The notes under the pieces: generated by a model | The model's input: the letters and a program-made list of their open reading frames with translations, nothing else | Database searches by the model: none | What the model was told of the DNA's origin: nothing | DNA from: Mesostigma viride | Taxonomy: Eukaryota > Streptophyta > Mesostigmatophyceae > Mesostigmatales > Mesostigmataceae | Assembly: GCA_009746045.1 (NCBI GenBank) | Contig: RPFO01000065.1 | Span: 3,230,483 to 3,294,482 of the forward strand | DNA: 64,000 nucleotides | Direction of reading: 5' to 3' | Made by a program: the position numbers and the translations under genes | In this document: piece after piece, positions 55,031 to 64,000 of the stretch | Numbering within the stretch: the stretch's first letter is position 1 | How the letters are laid out: each line of letters begins with the position of its first letter

Positions 55031-55250
55031 TTCCGGCCACAGGTCGCGTCGCTGCTGTTGCTGAGCGGGGGTCAGGTCGTCATCCAGCGTCCAGGTGAGG
55101 TCGTGCAACCTCTTGCGACGAGAGAGGAACCGCTGCTTATCCTCAGGGGAGGGGAAGGTGAGCAGGACTGGTGGGGGAGCCGCCTTGTCCCGTGAGTGGG
55201 GAAGGCGGTGGCACCCACGCAGTTCTACCTCACCTACCAGGCCCATGACA
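55031..55250 (-). pseudogene. LINE ORF1 fragment, third subfamily
   Basis: The minus strand encodes GLVGEVELRGCHRLPHSRDK, PPVLLTFPSPEDKQRFLSRR and LDDDLTPAQQQQRRDLWPE, a diverged ORF1 RRM and C-terminal region. It abuts an AATTC tail at 55012-55030. Confidence 0.75.
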
Positions 55251-55394
55251 TGGCTACGCTGGTTGTCTCATATTTCGATACATACCCCGGCCCCCGGGGG
55301 GCATGTTATATTTTTTTGTTCTACACATTTCCATCGCCCTCCATTCTAGTCCTTCATCCTGGACCAACAAACGCGGATAAGCTAGATTAATTAG

Positions 55395-56352
55395 TCATAG
55401 AGTCAAGGCAGCCATGCTTATAATGTTTGCCTAGCTGTGCCCACATACCTAGTCACGTGCCGCAAACGCATGGTACACAACCAGCCATAGCCTTAGCCTA
55501 GTCCGTCCGTCCTATAGTCAGCAAAATTGGTGCGAGAGGTCCCCAGTTCGATTCCGGTCGGATTCATTTGCAGATCGCGTTTTCCGCGTTTTCCGCGGCC
55601 CGGCACTGAACGCAATGGTTTTCACCTTTGCGGAGTGCCTGATCAGAATATACGCTTGGCTGATTTCGATAGTACCGGCTACGCCCCCTTCTACTAAAAG
55701 AAGGTTTCAGCCGTGTTCAGCCCGTCTCACGGTGCGAGACTGAACAAGTCTCGCGTGCAGACACGTGTGTAGTACTCCTACACACAGATCTCGAGTGATT
55801 TATCTAGTACCAAATCCGAAAGGCTTGCATCACTCCCCGGACAGGAGAACTTTTGCGGATGACTGTAGGTGTAAGTTGGCGATGCCATGACCATGTAACC
55901 GGAGACGTCCGTCCTATAGTCAGCAAAATTGGTGCGAGAGGTCCCCAGTTCGATTCCGGTCGGATTCATTTGCAGATCGCGTTTTCCGCGTTTTCCGCGG
56001 CCCGGCACTGAACGCAATGGTTTTCACCTTTGCGGAGTGCCTGATCAGAATAGCCTTAGCCTAGTCCTAGTACAGCCATGCTACGCCCTGGCTATGTTCA
56101 GAGTACTTGCCCACGCTACTTGTTATGCCACGCTTACATGGGTCTTATTGCACCCACAGTTTGCCGGATCGTTAGCCTGCCCTTTTAGCTAGCGCGCCCG
56201 AATGCAGCTGTGGCATGCCTTTGGCATGAAGGAGACTGGGGGTCTCTGCCCTTTCTCCTGTAGTGCACACACAGGGATTAAAAGCACTTCGGCGCTCCGT
56301 GACTCCCCAACGGGAGCACGTGTTTAATTAATTAATTAATTAATTAATTAAT
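55395..56352 (+). mobile_element. LINE-tail family copy, split by a repeat-flanked insertion
   Basis: Reverse-complement relative of 49146-49535 and parent sequence of 18638-18854. Hairpin CTCCC-CAAC-GGGAG at 56303-56316; tail of TTAATTAATT units to 56352. A 547-bp insertion sits at 55505-56051. No ORF. Confidence 0.88.
55505..56051 (+). mobile_element. 547-bp element with 145-bp terminal direct repeats (dimeric SINE?)
   Basis: Two identical 145-bp copies (55505-55649, 55907-56051) flank a 257-bp spacer. The whole is bounded by a 16-bp duplication AGCCTTAGCCTAGTCC (55489-55504, 56052-56067). Each repeat contains a Pol III B-box-like TTCGATTCCGG in a T-arm-like context and ends TGCCTGATCAGAAT. 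It may be a SINE dimer or a small retroelement with terminal repeats. Confidence 0.75.
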
Positions 56353-56515
56353 TGATTAAAATTAATTAGTCATGAATGCAGTACTGTTCAGTTGGGGATG
56401 ACGTGAATAAGAAAACAACATGCTCGAGATAGCTAGAAGCACTAGCTATGCCAGGTCTTCTCAGGGATATGACACTCCCGGCCAGTTAGGCTAGAAACAC
56501 ACGCCCTGATCAAGC

Positions 56516-56790
56516 ATGCTGTTTCCGGCCCCACCGTCTAGGTCATCTAGTCGCTCCACACGTAAGCCAGCCATAATTTCAATGCACAAGGATACACATT
56601 TCCATCACCATTCATCTTCATCATCCTGAACGACTCGAAAACGCGGAAAAGATAACGGCAGGCTCGAGCTACCATGGTCCGGATTCTCCCGATTTCTGGC
56701 CTGCGCTGGTTGTCTCTTTGATATGTGCTACATGTGCTCCCAACGGAGATACGTTACAATTTAATTGAATTTAATTTTACTTAGCTTAAT
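56516..56790 (+). mobile_element. SINE-like copy joined to a LINE tail
   Basis: The SINE body (TGTTTCCGGCCCCACCGTCT to GCTGGTTGTCTCTTTGAT) is followed directly by the LINE-type end ATGTGCTACATG, hairpin 56737-56748 and TTTAATTGAATTTAATT tail. Either the SINE carries the LINE tail or it inserted into one. Confidence 0.75.
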
Positions 56791-57161
56791 TTAATGCTCG
56801 AGCTGGGGGTTATGAACCCTGGGTATGCCCTTAAAAATCTAAAAATGAACCCAAGTTGACGGTGCCTACCAGCCAGTCATTGCATGCTTTGGGCGTAATA
56901 ACCGTGGAAAGGGCTGGCAGCATCCAATTCTCGAAAAAAGGAGGCTCTTTCTGCATCTCTGACAATACATAAAGAGCTATGACATGCCTGATTTCTCCTT
57001 GTGTTGTCGCCAGTCCTGAGTTGGCCGTACAGTCCACCTGGACGTAACATGTGAACAGTCAATGATTCTATGAAATCCCTTGAAAACAGCGCATGTGACA
57101 TCATCCGTTGAAGACAGCAAGCCCAGAAACCCATGCTGGGAGTGGCTGTTATCCGCCTGGT
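56791..57161. other. Intergenic / 3' side of the DNL gene
   Basis: No independent gene seen; probably contains the 3' UTR of the minus-strand DNL gene. Confidence 0.5.
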
Positions 57162-57790
57162 TCACTCCTCCCCCTCCCCCACTAGCTTGCGGAAGTCGTA
57201 CTCAGTGACCAGCCCCAGGTTGTCCACCAGCTGGTGGTACTTCTCGCACGACGCACACTGCAGCGAGGGGTGGGGGCGGGAGACCGCGGCAGAATAATCA
57301 AGAACAAGAACAAAGGCAACAGCGAAGGAAGCATCGTGAGGCACCAGGGGGGGGATGGAAGCCTGGCCAACCTAAGGATAAAGTAAACAGGCATCAAAGC
57401 TGCTGTCCCTTGGCAAGAGTCAACAGCAGCATGAGTGGCACGGGACATCAAGCAGGTAGCCCACAACATGTGGCCGCCATGCAGGTCGACAGGTCCACAA
57501 CACGTGGACTGCCCATGACTTGGCAAGCAGAGGGCAAGCATGTGACCGTGACAGAGTGCCCCTGCCTGTGTCTTCCATCATGTTGCGCTCATCCCTAGCC
57601 AACTTCATCTGAACTGCCACCAATTGCCACCCGGGGCAATAGGGATTGGCCCCGCCTGCCGCGCACGCACCATCACAAAGACGGTTCCCTTCCTGTACGC
57701 ATGTGGGTTCACTAGCCGTGTTGTCCGCGAGCCGCACGGGTTGCAAGTGAACGAGACTTGCAACCGTCGCCGAGGCATGTCCAGTTGGAT
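57162..57790 (-). CDS. DNL-type zinc-finger protein (Zim17/HEP family), 3' two exons
   Basis: The exon 57790-57671 follows a CACCCACAG acceptor and encodes IQLDMPRRRLQVSFTCNPCG and on to AYRKGTVFVM. It ends phase 0 at a GTGCGT donor. The last exon 57257-57162 follows CGCTGCAG and encodes CASCEKYHQLVDNLGL to a stop. Together they give the full DNL signature: CxxC, a basic loop, YRKG, a second CxxC and DNLG. The family escorts organellar Hsp70 (Zim17/Tim15 in mitochondria, HEP in chloroplasts) and keeps it soluble. The targeting peptide would be on upstream exons (above 57800), which I could not place, so the compartment is unknown. Confidence 0.9.
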
Positions 57791-59625
57791 CTGTGGGTGC
57801 CAGCACATGCAAAGATGCAGGCACAAGCAGGAAGGCACAAACATGTAATTGTCCAGTACCCCCCCCCACACACGTTGAAGATTGCGGTCTGACTGATCCA
57901 GGGCTCACAATCTTAAGGAATCTTACTACTTTGATTCGTTTCTACTAAATTGTACTACTTTCTACTAATACTCTACTACTAGCAGAGGTCAAATCCAGGG
58001 TCTCATAATTTTAAACCTGGGAATCTTAAACGTGGGCCCAGGGGTATACGAACTTATTGCCCAGAAGGCCAACGACGCCACTAATTTAAGTGTCCTTTAC
58101 CTCGAGGACCTACACGTGGCCGAGGCGGCTACATAGCATTAATAAGACAAGCTCGTTGGCCACCAATCATAAGAAAAACTTACTACCTGCAATCAAAGAT
58201 GTATACCTGAGTGTCACGGACACCCGTTGCAGGGGACGACTTTTCATTATCGCCAGCCTTCACGTCTCCCTCCCCTGCACGCAGCAAGTAAGCGACCAGC
58301 AAAAATGGAAAGGTTACCCCCAAAGGCAAGTTCTAACTTGGTCACGGGTGAACAGAACCTCGGCCAAATAAGCCTGCCTGCAGACAGACTTTGCGAGCCC
58401 CAGCTACGCCATAGTCTTGGGTGCAGGATAATTAGTCTGCATGTCGTTAAGGCAGCACATACGAGAGTCGAGGATGTAAGACATTCGGACTTTACCCTGT
58501 TTTGAATTTGTAACACCGGGAAGGGCATGCCTGACATGTCGTTGTCGAAGCCTTCTGCACCCCGCTTTGCCGGACCATAAACTCAGTTCAAGATTCGTCT
58601 CTGTTGCTCGACTTAGTTTCGTTGACAGTGGCAACGGAGAGCGAGCTATACTGTGCGAGACATTGTTTATGGTTTTCAAAGGTACAGCCAACTTGAAAGT
58701 GACTGAAATCGCGCAAGCAGAAAACCCAACCGTTGCCATTCTGAAGAGCTTAATTTGGCGTTTGGAGCACACTACGTAATTCTGATAAAATCAAATGGGG
58801 CAATGTCGCCCGAGCAGATCTGAGGTTTACGGCTTGCCTCGGTTCTGGGCTTCTGGCGCCATGATTCTGTTGAGCATATCGTGCCGGGTCAACTTGGATG
58901 GGCGGAAATGAGGACTTGACACGTGTACGCACGTTGCCATGCCGTGAAGCGCCCGTGATGACGCGGCACTCCTTACAACCTCGAGCGATGCCTTGAGCTT
59001 TTTCTGAAGGCCTTGCACAGTATGTAGCACTAAGGGCTCATTTTACTCACTAGGGCCCGTATTGATAACAATTGCTCATACCTGGCAACTAGGGAAATTA
59101 AGATTTAGAAGGAACGTAATTGGCGTCCGACGAGTGACAACTCATGACATAACAGTAGCAGCTACATATACCATGTTTCGACTACCTCAACATGACTATC
59201 CTCGGTAATTGAGCTTCCCAACCAGAGCCTGCACCTCATTAATCAACACATAAAGTTGCGGGCAGAGGACGACGCATTGATCAAGGTCCTGGGTTCACTT
59301 ATTCCCAGCCAAACTGTCATGCTCGTTTCTGGTGTATGTCTTCGTCGGGGTTTATAGAAATGGGAGCGCTGCAAGATGAACCTAAAGTACGAGCAAGTTA
59401 TGGCGTAACCGGCGGCTCCTGGGTGTTCTACGTGACAAACAGAGTAGCTCCTTTAGCCCTCGAACGCGCACGGATGACATCCCTAGAATGTTGAGCAACA
59501 CTTAGCTTACGGGCTGTGCCGCTCCACCCATTTTACTTAATCGCCTCTGAGACTTAAATATTAACAGGCTTTTCTCGACGTATGCCACTTAACAGTCGGA
59601 GGATTACAGTACGACATCGGATGCG
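57791..59625. other. Between the DNL and SBP2-like genes
   Basis: Must contain the 5' exons of the minus-strand DNL gene and the promoter of the plus-strand gene. Minus-strand frames at 58827-59030 and 58404-58772 start with plausible N-termini, but splice phases could not be matched. Nothing else recognised. Confidence 0.4.
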
Positions 59626-62600
59626 ATGCAAGAACCGCTTGGCAGCGCCACGGAATGGACCACGGTGCACAGAGCCCGCTCTGGAAAGCCTTCGACGACG
59701 GAGGCCACGGTAAGAACATTGTGCTTTTTCCCAGGGTCTGTTCCGCGGCTCTAGCATCTCGTCATGATTGTGTCGCTAATACGAAAATATGCTCCCATAA
59801 TGTGATTTCATGCGTGGCAGCCGGTGCAGCCTACGCCTGGTGCCGTCTCTGGCAACCCTGCCTCCCACCCTGCCAACGGCGTAGACGCCCATGTGCGAGG
59901 CAAAGGGGCGGAGAGGCTGCCTCAGGCCAAGCCGGAGGAGGACGAGTTGCTGCGGCAGGCGCACCGCAGCAAGCCCGACCGCTACGGCAACCTGATGTGC
60001 CTGGTCTGCCGCAAGGCGTTCAAGCAGTACTCGGCGCTGGCGCAGCACCTCAAGGGCAAGCACCATGGGATCAACGACCCGTCCGCAAAGGTGCTCGGCC
60101 TGCAGGTAGGTGATGCGCCGCGTTGGCCCCACCTGGCGGGGCTCCTTGTGCCCTTGCATGATTAAAGCACGTAGACTGCTTGACAGGCAGGGGCCACCCC
60201 TATCATGGCAGTGCTTGACAGGCGGGTGCCACCCCTGTCATGGCCTTGCATGTTCCCTCCCCCCTTCCCCCCCCTTCCAATCTGTGTTTGATCGGTGCCG
60301 ACATGACGCGGGCGCCTTGTATCCCTTGTGCGTGTGCTGGCCCACGGTATGTCTATCGTTCGGTGTCCAAGACGCTGCCTCTTGCGCGGCCCACCATCCT
60401 GCTTGGTGCTACCCCCTGGCGCCATGCTGACATGGGTGATGACGCGCGCTTGCACGGTGATGGCATCCGCTGACTTTTGGCCTTTTACGCCCCTGTGTCT
60501 GTCTCTTCCGCGTGGTGGTTGGGTGATAACCCCCAGGCGTCCCAAGCAGCCGGGGGCGATGCGGCGTCAGCGGGCACTGCGGGCGGCAGCGCGAGCAAGT
60601 CCTCACCGTCTGTCACCGTGGCCGACTTCTTCGCGCAGGTATGTAAGGGCAAACGGAAACTAATTAATAAACACGGAGACTGCGTCATGTGATCATAGAG
60701 GGCCACCTTGCACGGTGACCAACCATGGGGGTGGGGCCGACTTGTCCACGCGCGCACGCAAGTGCCAAGCATGGGGGCTGGGCAACACTCGCACACGTGC
60801 ACGCGTGTGGGCCCAGTGCACCTATCTAGCACGCAGTCATGGACGTTTGAGTGATCCACCCATGACCATGACCACGACCTCCACGACCATGACCATGACC
60901 ACGACCGCCCATGCCCAGCCTCATGCGCTGCACTCTGTGCTGCACCACCTGCCATCCGCGCCCATTGTACATGTGCCACCTGTCGTGTCGGCTCGCGCCC
61001 CCAGGTTGCCCCCAGGGTGTCCCAGGGCGACAAGAAGAAGCTAGCGGCGCTCATTACCGCGCCGCCTGCCTTGCGCAGGATGGTGGCGTCCTCCGGCAGT
61101 TTCCTGCCTGGGCCCGCCCCGGCTTCTTCTGGAGCGGATCGCACGGCGTCTTCTGCTGATCGACCGGCACGCACCGGCCCGCCCGTGTCCGCCCCCGCGC
61201 CCACCCCCATGTCCGCGTGGGGCGACGAGGGCCACCATCAGGCACCGGCATCGATGGGTGGTCGTGGAGATACACGCGCCGCTGCTGCCACCGGCACGGG
61301 TGCGGATGCCAGCGGTCATGGGGGCGCGATGCCAACCCGCCTGGGAGGAGGCGCGGGGTACCCGCCGGCTGCGCCTGCGTGGGTGGGAGCCCGCCCGCAG
61401 GGACAAACTGCTCCCTTATCGTGGGCGCAAGCCACGGTGGCCTCCGTCGCGAGTCCTCGCAGCGCCGGCGTGGGTGGTGCTACGTCGCCAGCGCGTGCCG
61501 GGGCAGTGGCGCCCGCTGCTGTTTCCGCGACTGGCGACAAGGCAGCCGGGCCATCCGCTGCGTTTGGTCGGGCAGCCCTTGCGGCAGGGCTATCCCTCCA
61601 GTCGCCCGACCTTTTCCCTGCGCTGGGTCTTTTATCCGTCACCCACGGCAGCTCGCGCACCAGCTTTGGCCACAAACCCGCCTCCCTATTGGGTGTGCGC
61701 TCGGGCGACGCGTTCGCTGGCCTGAGCACGTCCATCGTCAAGCGCAGCGCGGGCGGCAAAGGACACCTGCTGGCAGCGGGCGTGCGCGGTCGCCCGCTGC
61801 TGGACTCTGCGCTGAGCGGTGGCCGGCACAGGAGCACGGCGCTGCTGCTGCAGCAGCTGAGGCAGGCACGGCTGGTGGTCAACCCCAACCAAGCGTCGTC
61901 GACGGACTTGGTGGTACGGCGTGGCAAGGAACGTGCCGACGGGAAGAAGAAGAAGCGGAGCACGTTGAAGAAGATCATACTGAGGGAGAGGGCCGCGCGC
62001 GCCGCCGCTGCTACTGCCGCCACCTCCACGGTTGTTGCGGGTGGCGGCAGCAGCTCTCAGGCAGTGCACTCAGGGGGCGATTTGGACACTCAGGGTGCTG
62101 GAGATGCGGTGTCTGCCTCGCCCGCTGTGTGCCTGGACATGGGCGGAGAGGACACCGCCCCGGCGGTGCAGGCAGGGGCGGTGCAACGGGCGGTCTCGGG
62201 CGAAGCAGCTTCTGATACTGCAACTAATGAGGTGGCGGTGCATGCCCCAGGTCTCAATGGGTCTGGGCACGTGGGAGGCAAGGAGGCAGGCCACTGGGAT
62301 GGTGGCGGAAGCTGCAGGGATGGCTGCGGCGGCCAGCAGGAGGGGGGAGAGCAGCACAGGGAGGCGGGTGAGGAAGGGGGGCGGTGGGTAGGTACGGGCG
62401 GGGATGGGGCCCAACCGGGGAATATTGTGGACCTCACACCGGTAGGTGCTGCGCTAGGCATGCCCCCGCGCGCTGGTGGCAGCCCTGATCCGGCGCGTGC
62501 GCCCGTGAAGAGGTTCCAGCTGTCAGCCGCCGCGCCGCCGTTTCAGGCGGGCAAGCGCGCGGACCCTGCCAACCCCACGGCCGAATTGACACGTGGCAAC

Positions 62601-64000
62601 CTTGCAGCATCAAACGGGGTCCAGGAGGCAGCGGCGGTTTGCCCGCCGGCTGGCACGGGCAGCAGGGGCCCAGGCAAGTCCCCTGCTGGCCCTGGTGGCG
62701 GCAAGGCAGCGAGGAAAGGGGATGGTTCCGCGCATGCTGGCGTGGCGGCGGCGGCGCAGGCAGCCACGCCCAGGCAGCACAGCCAGGCAGCTGAGTGGGC
62801 GGGTGCAGAGTGCCCAGCCGCAATGGAGGAGAGGTGTGCAGCACCGCGGAGCCCCCCGCTGCCGCTCAACCCTTGGGAGAGCCACGAGGGGAAGACCTTG
62901 GCTGAGGGGGGCAGGGGCAGCAGTGCCAACACCTCCACCAAGAGGGGGCCTCCCCACGGCAGGGCGGGCGCGTACCCAGACGGGGCTGCGTTGGATGGTT
63001 CTGCGCCGCGCTCCACTGGCCTGCATCATGGTGACAAGAGCCGAGGCCATGAGGCTTCCTTGCCCAAGCCGGGCGGGAACGCGAGCCGCACGGCCGTGGG
63101 TGCATCATCAGCAGTGACGAGCGGAGCTGACCCTGCGATAGTCTCTGGGAGCCCTTGGAGTTGGGCCAAGGCGGTGGCCCTGGGTTCGCGTCCCGCATTG
63201 CCCGTTGCTGCTGCGGGCGCCAGCACCCAGGACCTGGTCGCTCAGGGTGGTGCCGCCAGCGGCGCCGTGGAGGGTGAGGCGCGTAGGGGGCTAACCGCAG
63301 CAGAGACGGGAAGGGAGGCGCAAGATGACACGGAGGAGGGTGGCGGCGGCCCGCCGTGTGATGATGGTTGTGGGGACAATGGTGCGCGGCGCAAGAAGAA
63401 AACAAGGCGGAAAGCCAAGTCGAAGACGGCTGCCGTGGAAGGGGCGGGAACAGACGCCCAGCCGACGGCAGAGAGGCCGGACGGGGCAGGCGAGGCAGGC
63501 GGCGATGATGACGGTGCTGCGGCTAGTGGTGGCAAGGCTGGCACGGTGGCCACCTTCTGCGGGGGTGGGGCGCACATCCGGTACGCGGACCAGGTGCTGT
63601 CGCCTGCGCTCAACGCGGTCTCATTCCAGCTGCTCAGCACGCTGCTCATCTTTCAGGAGAAGATGAAGCAGCGCGACCCGATGAAGGTAAGGGGGGGCGA
63701 GATCCATCATGAATGAAGGTCGGCAAGGGGGCAAGGGGACGTGTTGATAGTAGGCAAGGGGCACCGGGACGCGTTGAAGGTAGAGGGGGACAAGGGGGAT
63801 GGATCAAGGTAGGCTTGGGATGCTTGGGGGACCAGGGGGGTGCCACAAGGGCTTGGGGTAGCAGGGTGAGGGGCTGCAGCAATCATCGCAATGAAGGCGG
63901 CGCGGCTGCGGTGGCGGTCATGTCTGTGATGCATTTGGGGAATTTTGTGGCTTGAGCGTTCTCAGGATGTTGGTTGGAGCCTTGTGGTTGGGCGGGTCAA
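59626..64000 (+). CDS. SBP2-like L7Ae-family protein with C2H2 finger (partial at 3' end)
   Basis: Exons, all phase 0 with GT/AG borders: 59626-59709 (MQEPLGSATEW...), 59821-60105, 60537-60638, 61005-63686; it continues beyond the window. So far 1051 residues. Exon 2 has a C2H2 finger (CLVCRKAFKQYSALAQHLKG, CX2CX12HX4H). Exon 4 is long and low-complexity, with islands SPDLFPALGLL, SIVKRSAGGKG and a basic KKKKRSTLKKIILRERAARA. It ends IRYADQVLSPALN ... IFQEKMKQRDPMK, which resembles the start of the SECIS-binding module of SBP2/SECISBP2L just before its L7Ae fold. That family recruits the selenocysteine factor to SECIS RNA. The SBP2 call is by remembered motif; a plant-type L7Ae protein of other function is the alternative. 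Confidence 0.62.
60862..60915 (+). repeat. CATGACCACGACC short array in intron 3 of the SBP2-like gene
   Basis: About eight units of CATGACCA/CACGACC(T). The surrounding intron (60639-61004) has no other feature. Confidence 0.8.
63687..64000 (+). other. Start of intron 4 of the SBP2-like gene
   Basis: Begins GTAAGG after RDPMK. It is G-rich with GGCAAGGGG...ACGCGTTGA repeats. No further exon is seen before the window ends. Confidence 0.6.

Noticed and set aside
55532-55565. tRNA gene
   Set aside because: A T-arm-like sequence and B-box are present, but no acceptor stem or anticodon arm can be folded; it lies in a repeated SINE-like unit.
59655-59709. ATG at 59655 as start of the SBP2-like gene
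   Set aside because: Its phase does not match the C2H2 exon; the frame from 59626 joins in phase 0.

Overview
The window looks like nuclear DNA of a green alga of the volvocine type (Chlorophyceae, Volvocales). The basis is intron-rich genes with GT...CAG borders, TGTAA polyadenylation signals, copia-like and PAT/Kangaroo-like retroelements, and a very dense load of nested transposons and simple arrays. The species is not determined.

Three host genes can be supported. RPS13 (uS15) lies at 42895-46886 (+) in five exons whose conceptual product is exactly 151 residues. A DNL-type zinc-finger protein (Zim17/HEP family) ends at 57162 on the minus strand; its 5' exons were not found. A large gene at 59626->64000 (+) has a C2H2 finger and the start of an L7Ae-type module resembling SECIS-binding protein 2; it runs off the window.

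Almost everything else is mobile. From left to right: a LINE 3' fragment (617-1483); a CACTA-like DNA element (2157-9693); a full-length ORF1-only LINE (10080-12026) and a truncated inverted sister (12236-13192); and a CCACCC-rich low-complexity tract (about 14480-15760). Then comes a Russian-doll stack (about 17290-41789). In that stack a LINE 3' UTR is split by a copia-like LTR element (17381-41477, minus strand, 5-bp duplication CCATG). The copia is itself hit by a LINE-tail insertion (18638-18854), by a 1.7-kb unknown (19728-21419), and in its leader by a PAT-type tyrosine-recombinase retroelement with split direct repeats (26435-41029). The RNase H of that retroelement is split by a 9.07-kb terminal-inverted-repeat transposon (29886-38951, duplication ATG).

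The segment 46.9-56.8 kb is a second nest of LINE, ORF1-only and SINE-like copies. Twelve LINE-type 3' ends in the window carry the same small hairpin (CTCC-CAAC-GGAG or a compensated variant) just before an AATT/TTAAT tail. This suggests that one retrotransposition machinery serves autonomous, half-LINE and tail-only families.
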